Assembly: GCF_029255125.1 (NCBI RefSeq)
Contig: NZ_JAPUVR010000100.1
Location: forward strand, 124,001 to 188,000
From: Accumulibacter sp.
GTDB taxonomy: Bacteria; Pseudomonadota; Gammaproteobacteria; Burkholderiales; Rhodocyclaceae
Length of the DNA: 64,000 nucleotides
Reading direction: 5' to 3'
The translations under genes and the position numbers were made by a program. Shown here in pieces: positions 29,450 through 37,522 of the stretch. Numbering within the stretch: position 1 is the stretch's first letter; every line of letters starts with the position of its first letter. The notes under the pieces were generated by a model that was not told the DNA's origin, made no database searches, and was given only the letters and a program-made list of their open reading frames with translations.

Positions 29450-30460
29450 ATGTTGAGCCGAGAAACCACCCCAAGCGCGATCGTGCGCTACCTCGATCAG
29501 TACGTCATTGGTCAGGACGATGCGAAGAAGATACTCGCGGTCGCGGTCTACGCGCACTACCGCAAGATTGTTGCTGCCGAGCGCAGCCGGGGTGCGGTCG
29601 CCAAGAGCAACATCCTGTTGGTCGGGCCTTCGGGAACCGGTAAGACCTTGCTCTGCCACACCCTTTCGCGCATGCTGGATGTTCCCTTCGCCACCGCCGA
29701 TGCGACCTCGCTGGCGCAGACGAAGTATGTCAACGAGGAAATCGAGGCGGTTCTGCAGAGGTTGATCGACAAGGCCGGCGGCAACATTGCCAGCGCCGAG
29801 CACGGCATCGTCTTCATCGACGAAATCGACAAGCTGAAGGCGGCGAAGGAACAGACGCAGGCGCTCTCCGGCGAAAGCGTCCAGCATGCCTTGCTGAAGA
29901 TCATGGAGGGTGCTCCGGTGAAGCTGCCGGGCAACCGCTACATCGATACGAGCAATGTTCTGTTCATCTGCGGTGGTGCTTTCGTCGGCATCGAGAACAT
30001 CATGTCGAAGACGCATGGTTTTGGTTTCATCGCTACTTCGGTCGATGACAATCAAAGCATTCTCGACCGCCTGAACAAGCGTATCAAACCGACCGACCTC
30101 TTCGAGTTCGGTCTTATCCCGGAGTTTACTGGCCGCCTGCCGGTCATCGCCAATCTGCATCCGCTGAGCAAGTCCATGCTGGTGAGCATCATGAGTGTGC
30201 CGAAGGATTCGATCTACCGGCAGTACGTCGAGATCTTCCGGGGTGAGGGTGTCGAGCTGAGCATCAGTCAGCGGGTCTTCGAGCAGATGGCCGAGATCGC
30301 CATCGAGTACAAGACCGGCGCGCGCAGCTTGCGCGGGATCTTCGAAGAACTGATGACGCCCATCCTTTACCTCGTGCCTGACGATCCGGGGATTTGCCGG
30401 GTGGAGATCACTTCGCTGTTCGAAGACGCCTGTCTGATTCGGCGGCCGCCGCCGGCCTGA
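29450..30460 (+). CDS. ClpX-like AAA+ ATPase lacking the zinc-binding domain, with altered pore loops
   Basis: 336 residues. Clearly ClpX-family from IVRYLDQYVIGQDDAKK onward: Walker A GPSGTGKT (59-66), Walker B IVFIDEID, LFICGGAFVGIE, FGLIPEFTGRLPVIA and sensor-2 KTGARSLRGI. It differs from canonical ClpX (about 420 residues) in four visible ways: no N-terminal four-Cys zinc domain, pore loop 1 reads KYVN (92-95) instead of GYVG, the RKH loop region is shortened to KLPGNRY, and the ClpP-contact tripeptide IGF reads FGF (191-193). The ATPase should work, but substrate choice and ClpP binding are probably changed. An alternative ATG 15 nt upstream exists. No clpP is nearby. Confidence 0.85.
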   Translation: MLSRETTPSAIVRYLDQYVIGQDDAKKILAVAVYAHYRKIVAAERSRGAVAKSNILLVGPSGTGKTLLCHTLSRMLDVPFATADATSLAQTKYVNEEIEAVLQRLIDKAGGNIASAEHGIVFIDEIDKLKAAKEQTQALSGESVQHALLKIMEGAPVKLPGNRYIDTSNVLFICGGAFVGIENIMSKTHGFGFIATSVDDNQSILDRLNKRIKPTDLFEFGLIPEFTGRLPVIANLHPLSKSMLVSIMSVPKDSIYRQYVEIFRGEGVELSISQRVFEQMAEIAIEYKTGARSLRGIFEELMTPILYLVPDDPGICRVEITSLFEDACLIRRPPPA

Positions 30461-30533
30461 TGCGTCTTGGTGTCCACCCATGCGCCCGGTCGCTAGGCCA
30501 GCGAGGAGCCGGTCGCCCGGCCGTTTGTGTGTG

Positions 30534-31340
30534 ATGAGCATAGCATCGGCAGTCCTTGCCGGCGTGATTTTCCTCGCGGGGGTTGCCATGTTTCAAGACC
30601 ATCTGCTCTATTACCCCGAGCGGGCTAGCGTCGAAGAAATGCAAGTGGTTTCGCGCGGCCTTGCCGCCTGGCCTACGGTGTCCGATTTTCGCGGCTTGCT
30701 GGCCGAACCGGACGTACCCGCGCGTGCGACGGTGATCGTCTTTCACGGCAACGCCGGGCATGCCGGCCATCGCGATTACTATGCCGAGGCGCTGGCGCCG
30801 CTCGGTCTGCGCGTGCTCCTCGCCGAGTATCCGGCCTACGGCCCGCGTGCCGGGTCGCTGGGTGAAACGAGCCTGGTGGCCGACGCCGAACGGACGATCA
30901 GCCTGGCCCGCGAGCTATACCGGGGGCCGCTGCTGATCATCGGCGAATCGCTTGGTGCCGGGGTTGCGGCAGCAGCGAGCGCACGCCAGCGCGACGCCGT
31001 TGCCGGCGTGCTGCTGGTCACTCCTTGGGACAAGCTGGAAAACGTTGCCCGCCATCATTACCCGCTGTTACCGGTGCGCTCGCTGCTGCGCGACCGTTAC
31101 GACAGCGTGACCAATCTGGCGTCGTTCGGTCGGCCTGTGTTCGTCGCCGTCGCCGAGCGCGACCGGATTATCCCGGCGCACTTCGGGCAGGCGCTAGAGG
31201 CGGCGTTGGCGCCGCCCAAGCGTCTGTCGATCATCGCCGGCGCCGACCACAACGACTGGTTGCTGCGCGTCGACGATCACTGGTGGCAGGCAGCGATCGA
31301 CTTCCTGCTCGCCGGTGAAGCGGGCCGATCGCCCCGATGA
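30534..31340 (+). CDS. Membrane-anchored alpha/beta hydrolase
   Basis: 268 residues from the ATG at 30534. An N-terminal hydrophobic helix is followed by an alpha/beta hydrolase resembling the YfhR/Bem46 group: QDHLLYYPERA, VIVFHGNAG (oxyanion loop), EYPAYGPRAGS, nucleophile Ser in GESLGAG, Asp in AERDRIIP and His in GADHND. Substrate unknown, probably an ester or lipid at the inner membrane. An in-frame ATG at 30480 would add a basic stretch without a clear ribosome site. It converges on the ParB-like gene with an 18-nt gap. Confidence 0.85.
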   Translation: MSIASAVLAGVIFLAGVAMFQDHLLYYPERASVEEMQVVSRGLAAWPTVSDFRGLLAEPDVPARATVIVFHGNAGHAGHRDYYAEALAPLGLRVLLAEYPAYGPRAGSLGETSLVADAERTISLARELYRGPLLIIGESLGAGVAAAASARQRDAVAGVLLVTPWDKLENVARHHYPLLPVRSLLRDRYDSVTNLASFGRPVFVAVAERDRIIPAHFGQALEAALAPPKRLSIIAGADHNDWLLRVDDHWWQAAIDFLLAGEAGRSPR

Positions 31341-31358
31341 AGCGCGGCTCCGTTTCGC

Positions 31359-32333
31359 TTACTTGCAGTGTTTCGGCTGTGCGATACCCGGCTGGACGGC
31401 GGGGTTGTAGCCGGACTCACGACCGAGTGCGCGCAGAGCTTCGGGCGCGGCGGCGGCTTTCATCGCTGCTGGCAAGGCTCTGGTCAAACGATCGTATTGC
31501 GCGTCAAGGCACTTCTCGTCGAGTGGCGCCTGCTGTGGGCACGCTGCCCCTTCACCAAGCGCCTCCCGGACTTCGGGAACGCTGGCCAGGTAGCTGCCCC
31601 ACTTGAATTCGAGGAAGTAGACGTCGGCTGCCGCGCAGGTGACGTTGGTGTGGAACTTGTCCTCGCAGGAGAGTTCATCGTCGTCCTTGGCAACGCCGAC
31701 CGGGTCGCACTTGACGTAGCCGCAGCTACCGCGCACCCAGGCCGAGAGTGTGCGCATTGGATCGTCCTGCAGAAGGGCGATGTGCTTGGGCAACTGGCTG
31801 GGCGCGATGTCCTCACCGGCCGGATTCTTCAGCCACGTGTCGTGGTCCTTGACCATGCGTGCCCAGAAAGCGTCCTCGGACAGTGTCGCCAGGTCGGCGA
31901 TTAGGTAGGCGTAAACGCGTTTTTCCTTGTCCTTGATGTCGGCGTTCCAGACGGCGGTCGACAGGTGGTGGTGGTCGGTCAGATAGAACTTCCCACCGGG
32001 TCCGCGGACGATCGGCACCCATCGGTTGTCGGCGCGCAAGTAGTCGTCGAGCTTGCCGGCTTTTGCCTTGCTCGAGATCTTCGCTGCCTTGCATTCGACT
32101 GCGTCCATACCTACCGCCGACTGGGTTGGATGCAGTGCCTGAATGTCGATGACGCAGCCGCGCTTCCGCTTCTCGTCGGCGGTTACGACGCCATCCCCGT
32201 TGCGTCGGGCAACGCGCGTGTTCTTGCTGCATTCGGCGATCGATTTACCCTCGGTCTTGTGCTTGGCGGCGTCGGCCTGGCCGGCCAGGCCCAGCGCCAG
32301 TAGTCCGGACAGCATGATGGCGAAAGTGCGCAT
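31359..32333 (-). CDS. Exported ParB/Srx-like domain protein
   Basis: 324 residues with a signal peptide (cut near ADAAKH). The mature protein resembles the ParBc_2 type putative ParB-like nuclease group: DIQALHPTQSAVGMDAV, an RGPGGKFYLTDHHHLSTAV segment with three His, and a later region rich in Cys pairs (SCGYVKC, LSCEDKF, VTCAAAD) that may form disulfides. It has no partner ParA and is unlikely to act in chromosome segregation, because it is exported. Function unknown. Confidence 0.7.
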   Translation of the reverse strand: MRTFAIMLSGLLALGLAGQADAAKHKTEGKSIAECSKNTRVARRNGDGVVTADEKRKRGCVIDIQALHPTQSAVGMDAVECKAAKISSKAKAGKLDDYLRADNRWVPIVRGPGGKFYLTDHHHLSTAVWNADIKDKEKRVYAYLIADLATLSEDAFWARMVKDHDTWLKNPAGEDIAPSQLPKHIALLQDDPMRTLSAWVRGSCGYVKCDPVGVAKDDDELSCEDKFHTNVTCAAADVYFLEFKWGSYLASVPEVREALGEGAACPQQAPLDEKCLDAQYDRLTRALPAAMKAAAAPEALRALGRESGYNPAVQPGIAQPKHCK

Positions 32334-32633
32334 GGTTCCCCTCCTTCGTCAGAAAATCAAAGCTGCACTCGCGTGCAGGAGAATCGTCCGCGCCTGCGAC
32401 AAAGCGGACGGGAGCCAGTATCGACACCTGCAGGCAGCGCGTCAATTGCTTTCGCTTCCATGACAAACGCGATTCGAGGGCGTGTTGGCAGGTTTCCAAC
32501 CGGCGCCCGCACGCTCCCGCGGGCGCTTGCATCTGGCATATCGCTGGTGCCGTTGGCGGGCATCTCGCGGCCGTCGGGCGAGCGAGGACGCAGCCGCCGG
32601 AAGCGGCTCGATCAGTACTGACAGCGGCACGCT

Positions 32634-32656
32634 AAGTGTCGATAAATTTTACACTT
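32634..32656. promoter_or_regulatory. Inverted repeat, candidate enhancer-binding site
   Basis: AAGTGT-N11-ACACTT is a perfect 6-bp inverted repeat with an AT-rich centre. It lies about 70-95 bp upstream of the -24/-12 element, a usual distance for a sigma-54 activator site. The cognate protein, possibly a PrsR-like regulator, is an inference. Confidence 0.4.
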
Positions 32657-32727
32657 CTTTGCCGATCCTTGGACGCATCGCAGCTCCAAGGCCGGGAAAT
32701 CGACTTAAAACAGATTCCTTCATTCTC

Positions 32728-32743
32728 GGGCACAGTAATTGCA
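32728..32743 (+). promoter_or_regulatory. Sigma-54 (RpoN) -24/-12 promoter of the PEP-CTERM gene
   Basis: GGCAC-N5-TTGCA with exactly ten bases between the GG (32729-32730) and GC (32741-32742) dinucleotides, as required for RpoN. Known PEP-CTERM genes of floc-forming betaproteobacteria are controlled by RpoN with PrsK/PrsR, which supports the call. Confidence 0.65.
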
Positions 32744-32888
32744 TCAGTTGACCCGAGTCAGGTACAGTCGAAGCTGCGCGGTTGCTTTTGCCGTGCGGCT
32801 AAAAACCGAGACTTGTAAAGCCCATTAGAAAAACCCTCATGGACCGGCCGCCCAAGAGCGTCGGCGAGTGAAGTCGAAGGAGTTCTCG

Positions 32889-33719
32889 ATGAATACATTT
32901 GGTAGCAAAACAAGGGTCGCGCTGGCGATCGTCGCTTTGGCTGCATCGGCCGGGGCGCAGGCGAGTGTCATGACCAGTGGGACGATCGCCAACGCTCCGT
33001 GCCAGACCTATCTGGAGAGCCCGCTTGGTTCCAACGCGCTGGTTGTGGGCGGTTGCTCTGCGTCAGAAGTGACGCAGGCGCTGACCGACAAGGGCAACGT
33101 CGAGCTCGGCAAGTTCGGTTCTCAGCCGGCGACCACGTTGACCGGCACGCTCGACGGAAAGCAGATCGTTCTCAGCGGGCTGGTCGCCAGCGACTGGACG
33201 GTCGCGTTTACCGAGAAGTACATTACCGACGCCTTTGCCTCGGTGGGTCAGACGCTGACCGGCGGTCCCGGTGGCCAACTCGACACGCTGACCAAGCTGA
33301 TGCGTGACCCGACGGCGCTGGGCCTCCCGGCGGCCTCGGCCGGGTATCGGCAGGTCAGCGACCCGAACGTGTCCAAGGTTGAGAAGGTCGGTTCGCAATT
33401 CTTCGTCGACCTGGACGGCTTCTACAATGCAGCCGCCTACCTGAATGGCCTGGTCGCCGCAGTGAACGCCTACGTCGATCCCGATCTGACTTCGGCCGGT
33501 CGTTTTGCTCAGGTCAGCGAGGTGGTCAAAGTCAAGGTCGATAACGGCGATTGGCAGTATCTCTATGGCTTTGTCGCCGATCCGACGGGCTATTCCACCC
33601 AGGATGGTTCCTACAGCGGCGTTTATCGCCTTGGTATCAATGTGCCTGAGCCAGAGTCCCTGGCGTTGCTTGGTATCGGCTTGGTGGGTCTGTTCCTCGG
33701 CCGCCGTCGGCGTGCCTGA
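32889..33719 (+). CDS. PEP-CTERM sorting-domain surface protein
   Basis: 276 residues from the ATG at 32889 with an AAGGAG site. A signal peptide (cut near AQASV) is followed by a Ser/Thr/Gly/Ala-rich low-charge body with few aromatic residues and two Cys. It ends in the tripartite sorting signal VPEPESLALLGIGLVGLFLG plus RRRRA (residues ~252-276). An exosortase should cleave it at the inner membrane for surface attachment or release into the matrix; no exosortase is in this window. The sigma-54-like promoter upstream and the EPS genes downstream fit a role in floc or biofilm matrix. Confidence 0.93.
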   Translation: MNTFGSKTRVALAIVALAASAGAQASVMTSGTIANAPCQTYLESPLGSNALVVGGCSASEVTQALTDKGNVELGKFGSQPATTLTGTLDGKQIVLSGLVASDWTVAFTEKYITDAFASVGQTLTGGPGGQLDTLTKLMRDPTALGLPAASAGYRQVSDPNVSKVEKVGSQFFVDLDGFYNAAAYLNGLVAAVNAYVDPDLTSAGRFAQVSEVVKVKVDNGDWQYLYGFVADPTGYSTQDGSYSGVYRLGINVPEPESLALLGIGLVGLFLGRRRRA

Positions 33720-33768
33720 TTCCGCCGCCTGAGAACTCCTCGGCGCGCAAGCGCTCTCGGGATGTGAA

Positions 33769-33796
33769 GACAGAGCCCGAAAGGGCTCTGTCCTTA
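33769..33796 (+). terminator. Hairpin terminator of the PEP-CTERM gene
   Basis: A perfect 10-bp stem, GACAGAGCCC with complement, and GAAA loop lies 50 bases after the stop and is followed by a short pyrimidine-rich CTTATC. The T-tract is weak but the tetraloop hairpin is strong. Confidence 0.65.
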
Positions 33797-33887
33797 TCAG
33801 GCAGGACGCCAGTCGGCCGCTCTCGGCGCGTTGGTCGCCTTGCAACGGCTTGACAGTGAATGTTCAGCAGTAAGTTTGGAGGTCGTC

Positions 33888-35432
33888 GTGGAGTTGGTTG
33901 TCCTGGGTGCGGTCTGCTTGTTGATCTCAGGGGTCGCGATTCGACTCGGGCTGGTCTTCGCCGACCATTTCGGAATAGCGGATCGTCCGGGCGGGCATAA
34001 GCAGCACCACGCGGTAACACCATTCGTCGGGGGCTTTGGTGTCATCAGCGTCGTCGTGGCTGCCTTCTTGTTGGTCGAATCATTTTTTCAAAGCTTCAGT
34101 CTGCGTCCCCTGCAGGGCATTTTGCTTGGTGCGTTGACGCTCTTTCTCACCGGGCTGGCCGACGACATCTGGCACCTCAGTTTCAAGCCGCGCTTCGTCA
34201 TCCAGGCGCTCGCCGCGCTCTCGATGGTTTACTCTGGTGGCGTCGAGCTCGTTTCACTGGGCCAGCTTCTGCCCGGACTGGCGGCGGTCGAACTCGGCTC
34301 CTTGGCAGTCCCATTCACCATCTTCGCCACCATCGGTTTGATCAATGCGGTCAACATGATCGACGGGATTGACGGCCTGTCGGGATCGGTCAGTTTGGTC
34401 AGTCTGGCGCTGGCGGCCGTCGTTGCGCACAGCGCGGGCAATGTCGCGTGTACTGTTCTTCTTGTCGCATTGATCGGTGGTGTCGCCGGTTTCCTTTATT
34501 ACAACCTGCGCTACCCGGGCAATGGTCGAGCCCGCGTTTTCCTCGGCGACAACGGCAGCATGTTGCTTGGTTTCCTCTTTGCCTGGTTGTTCATTGCGCT
34601 GTCGCAGGGGAAGTCGGCGGCAATGACTCCCGTCACCGCCCTGTGGCTCTTTGCCTTGCCCCTGATGGATACGGTTGGCGTCATGTTGCGGAGGATTTGG
34701 CTTGGCAAGTCGCCGTTCCAGCCCGACCGACATCACTTGCATCACCTCTTGGTGCGAGCTGGTTTTCGGGTTTGCGATGTCGTCGCCTTCGCCGTCTTGA
34801 GTCAGGTCGCTCTGGGCCTGGTTGGCATTGCTGGTCTGTGGCTCGGCGTGCCGGAATGGGTGATGTTCGCTATCTTCTTGCTCGTTTTTGCCGGATATTT
34901 CTTGGCGATTCTGCGTCCGTGGCGGCTGGTGCCCACCTTGCGGAGACTTGGCCGCGCACTACACTTGCCGTCAGGCGATGCGCGCGGCATCTTTGTCGGG
35001 TATTTCGAACAGGACAAGTGTCTTGAGTTGCTCGATGTGGTTTGCGCCGGGTTGACGGGCAGCTATGACTATCAGATTCAGCTCTACCGGGTCGACGATC
35101 GCCGGCAAGGCGCTCGCAGGCGCAACGTTTACTGCGTCGTCCTCGTGCCGGCGGGCAGCGGCAACGATCAGTTGATCGGGCGGATCCATAGCGATACGAA
35201 TGCTATCCGTCGGCGACTCACTGGCGATACAGCTGTCGAGGTGCGACTGTTTATCCAGCGTAGCAGTGCAAATGACCGACGGGTCGCCTATTCGCGCCCG
35301 GGCGTGAAGGCCAACCAGCGGCGCGCCGACCGACGTGGCGTCGGGCGCACCTTGATCTACTCGATGGAGCGTACGCGCGGCCGAGTGTATCGGGACCCCG
35401 TCGCGTGCGCGACCACCGTAACCCCAGTTTGA
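33888..35432 (+). CDS. WecA/MraY-family undecaprenyl-phosphate sugar-1-phosphate transferase
   Basis: 514 residues from the GTG at 33888, chosen for the TGGAGGT site 6 nt upstream. About 11 membrane helices and the family's acidic motifs: GLADDIWH, NMIDGIDGLSG, FLGDNGSMLLGF and the HIH-like DRHHLHHLL. It starts a polysaccharide by moving a sugar-phosphate (commonly GlcNAc-1-P) onto undecaprenyl phosphate. The first ~345 residues match normal length; an extra ~170-residue soluble C-terminal tail, rich in Arg, is unusual. The neighbouring phosphatase, Wza and Wzc genes mark an EPS locus. Confidence 0.9.
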   Translation: MELVVLGAVCLLISGVAIRLGLVFADHFGIADRPGGHKQHHAVTPFVGGFGVISVVVAAFLLVESFFQSFSLRPLQGILLGALTLFLTGLADDIWHLSFKPRFVIQALAALSMVYSGGVELVSLGQLLPGLAAVELGSLAVPFTIFATIGLINAVNMIDGIDGLSGSVSLVSLALAAVVAHSAGNVACTVLLVALIGGVAGFLYYNLRYPGNGRARVFLGDNGSMLLGFLFAWLFIALSQGKSAAMTPVTALWLFALPLMDTVGVMLRRIWLGKSPFQPDRHHLHHLLVRAGFRVCDVVAFAVLSQVALGLVGIAGLWLGVPEWVMFAIFLLVFAGYFLAILRPWRLVPTLRRLGRALHLPSGDARGIFVGYFEQDKCLELLDVVCAGLTGSYDYQIQLYRVDDRRQGARRRNVYCVVLVPAGSGNDQLIGRIHSDTNAIRRRLTGDTAVEVRLFIQRSSANDRRVAYSRPGVKANQRRADRRGVGRTLIYSMERTRGRVYRDPVACATTVTPV

Positions 35433-35443
35433 GGCGACCTGGC

Positions 35444-35887
35444 GTGTTCAGCAGAATTTTGACCGTCTGTACGGGGAACATCTGTCGCAGTCCAGCGGCG
35501 CAGTTTCTGTTGCGCGAGCGAATTGCCCGGAAAGGAAAGCGCGTCGAGGCTTATTCGGCAGGAATCGGTGCCCTGGTCAACCATCCGGCCGAAGAGACGA
35601 CCTCAACGTTGATGCAGGCACGCGGGGTCGACCTCAGCGGCCACCGGGCGAGCCAGCTGACGGCTGAGTCGCTGCGCTGGGCTCAGCTTGTTCTTGTCAT
35701 GGAGAAACATCACCGTGATGCGGTTCTCGCCCTGGATCCGACCGCGCGCGGCAAAACTTTTCTTCTCGGCCACTGGACAGGAACCGAAATACCCGATCCC
35801 TATCGACGTGGCGATGCGGCACATGTCGAAGCGCTCGATCTCATCGAGGAAGCGCTTGATCCCTGGGTGAGCAAGCTCTGCGCTTGA
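35444..35887 (+). CDS. Low-molecular-weight protein tyrosine phosphatase (Wzb-type)
   Basis: 147 residues from the GTG at 35444, with GAGG upstream and only 11 nt after the transferase stop. The active-site loop is CTGNICRS (Cys9, Arg15) and the general-acid Asp is in IPDPYRR. This type dephosphorylates the C-terminal Tyr cluster of Wzc-like kinases, and such a kinase is encoded two genes downstream. An in-frame GTG at 35405 inside the previous gene is less likely. Confidence 0.92.
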   Translation: MFSRILTVCTGNICRSPAAQFLLRERIARKGKRVEAYSAGIGALVNHPAEETTSTLMQARGVDLSGHRASQLTAESLRWAQLVLVMEKHHRDAVLALDPTARGKTFLLGHWTGTEIPDPYRRGDAAHVEALDLIEEALDPWVSKLCA

Positions 35888-36190
35888 CCGACCGGGCGGC
35901 GTGTCGCGCACCGCCGCCGAATCGGTCGAGGTCGTTAAATTCAGCACGACCCGACCAGCCAATCGGAGCTATAGTTTCTTCCGCGATTGGCTGATTTCCC
36001 GAAAGCGAAGGTGGACAGGAGCCGGCGACGCCGCAAGGGTGCCGGTTGTCGGCCTATGAGCTGGCCTTGGCTGGCGCGACCCCGTTTGTTTTGCGGAAGA
36101 TGATCGATCAATGTACACTTTGCCGCCAGCCGTCGAGCCCTGCCGGCAGTGTCATCAAGATGGAGAACACTAGGTGATGAGGATTCCTGC
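35888..36190 (+). other. Leader region upstream of the Wza-type gene
   Basis: About 300 bases without a gene. It contains a 10-bp inverted repeat at 35956-35993 (listed separately) and a GC hairpin near 36021-36053 in which GCCGGC can pair with either of two downstream partners. The sequence before the start has TGAGGAT. I do not recognise a known riboswitch. Confidence 0.4.
35956..35993. promoter_or_regulatory. Inverted repeat enclosing a -10-like TATAGT
   Basis: CAGCCAATCG and its exact complement are separated by 18 nt that include TATAGT (35970-35975). It may be an operator over an EPS promoter, or a hairpin at the 3' end of the phosphatase message. No matching -35 box is evident. Confidence 0.4.
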
Positions 36191-37384
36191 ATGAATGCGT
36201 TTTCTGCCGTATGCGGTGACGCCAGGCGCATTCTCGCTTGCCTTGCTGCAAGCGCTCTGGCGGGGTGCAGCATCGTACCGGGCAACCAGGCTTACGGCGA
36301 GCGGGAGGAATCGGCCGTCAGACTGCCGGTCCAGCAAGGTGACGTCCTGGCCCCGGCCAACGTCAGGATCAAGCCGATCACGGCAGAACTGATTATCGAC
36401 CTGTTCAAGGCAGCCCGTCCGCCGCGCGGCGATGGGACGAGCAGCGTGGCCGTCGCGAGCAAGGCGAATCTTGGTCCGATCGCCAGCGCGAGTAAACCGG
36501 TTCCCGACTACCGTCTTGGTCCGGGCGACATCATCTCGATCGTCGTTTGGGATCATCCCGAACTGACGATTCCGGCCGGAAGTTTCCGGACGGCTGAGCA
36601 AGCAGGCACGGTGGTGGCTGAGGACGGAACGATCTTCTACCCCTATGCTGGCGTTCTCAAGGTGCAGGACAAGACGACCAGTGAGGTGCGGACGATGCTG
36701 TCGGCCAAGCTGACCAAGTACATCGAGAAGGTCCAGCTTGACGTACGCATGGTGGCATTTCGTAGCAAGCAGGTGTATGTGGTCGGCGAAGTCGCCAAGC
36801 CGGGTGTTCAGCCGGTGACCGATGTCCCGATGACCGTTCTTGAGGCAATCAATCGGGCCGGCGGTTTGACGCCGGAAGCGGACCACAGCCGGGTTCTGCT
36901 CACCCGGCGTGGGCAGACCTATCTGGTGGACATCCAGGCGATGTACGATCAGGGCTCGACCGAGCAGAATGCCCTGCTCGAGCATGGCGACATCCTCAAC
37001 GTCGCCGATCGCAGCTACAACAAGGTCTTTGTTCTCGGCGAGGTGAACAAGCCGGGTTCCTTGATGATGAACAAGAAGCGCCTGACGCTGGCGGAAGCGC
37101 TGGGCGATGTCGGCTATATCAGTCAGGCGAGCGCTGATCCACGCTGGATCTACGTCATGCGCGGCGATACAGAAACCCCCGAGCTCTTCCATCTGGACTC
37201 CCGCTTGCCTGACGCGATGCTGCTTGCCGATCGCTTTCCGCTGCGTCCGCGCGACATCGTCTATGTCGACGCGGCTGCGGTGGTGCGCTGGCAGCGCGTG
37301 ATTGCCAACATCCTGCCGACGGCAACGATGCTCAATCAGACAAGCCTGACGCAATATCCGCTCTTTGGCGGACGGCAACCCTAA
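36191..37384 (+). CDS. Wza-type polysaccharide export lipoprotein
   Basis: 397 residues from the ATG at 36191 (TGAGGAT upstream). A lipobox SALAGC places the lipidated Cys at about residue 26. A poly-export domain follows (YRLGPGDIISIVVWDHPELT, EDGTIFYPYAGVLKV), then two SLBB repeats (VYVVGEVAKPGVQPV and VFVLGEVNKPGSLMM). It should form an outer-membrane export channel for the exopolysaccharide, working with the Wzc-type kinase encoded 138 nt downstream. The C-terminal helix around RWQRVIANILPTAT fits the amphipathic outer-membrane segment of Wza. Confidence 0.94.
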   Translation: MNAFSAVCGDARRILACLAASALAGCSIVPGNQAYGEREESAVRLPVQQGDVLAPANVRIKPITAELIIDLFKAARPPRGDGTSSVAVASKANLGPIASASKPVPDYRLGPGDIISIVVWDHPELTIPAGSFRTAEQAGTVVAEDGTIFYPYAGVLKVQDKTTSEVRTMLSAKLTKYIEKVQLDVRMVAFRSKQVYVVGEVAKPGVQPVTDVPMTVLEAINRAGGLTPEADHSRVLLTRRGQTYLVDIQAMYDQGSTEQNALLEHGDILNVADRSYNKVFVLGEVNKPGSLMMNKKRLTLAEALGDVGYISQASADPRWIYVMRGDTETPELFHLDSRLPDAMLLADRFPLRPRDIVYVDAAAVVRWQRVIANILPTATMLNQTSLTQYPLFGGRQP

Positions 37385-37522
37385 GCCGCCAGCGGGCGCG
37401 CGCAGCCAGCCCGGCGTGCGGGTGCCGGGCAAGAGTTGACCGACTGCCTGGCCGAGCGGGCTGGCCACGCCCCTTGCTGAGCCCGCGGCAACGAATGGGG
37501 CGAGAGAAACTACGGACAAGAC

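Larger units (their letters stand above)
32334..32888 (+). other. Intergenic regulatory region upstream of the PEP-CTERM gene
   Basis: About 555 bases. The proximal half is less GC-rich than its surroundings and holds an inverted repeat at 32634-32656 and a sigma-54-type promoter at 32728-32743, listed separately. The distal half next to the ParB-like gene shows no gene or clear site. If transcription starts near 32755 the leader would be about 135 nt, with an AAGGAG ribosome site just before the ATG. Confidence 0.5.

Noticed and set aside
36001..36060. Resemblance to a c-di-GMP (GEMM) riboswitch
   Set aside because: The tetraloop-receptor and conserved ligand-binding bases do not line up; only a GC hairpin is supported.
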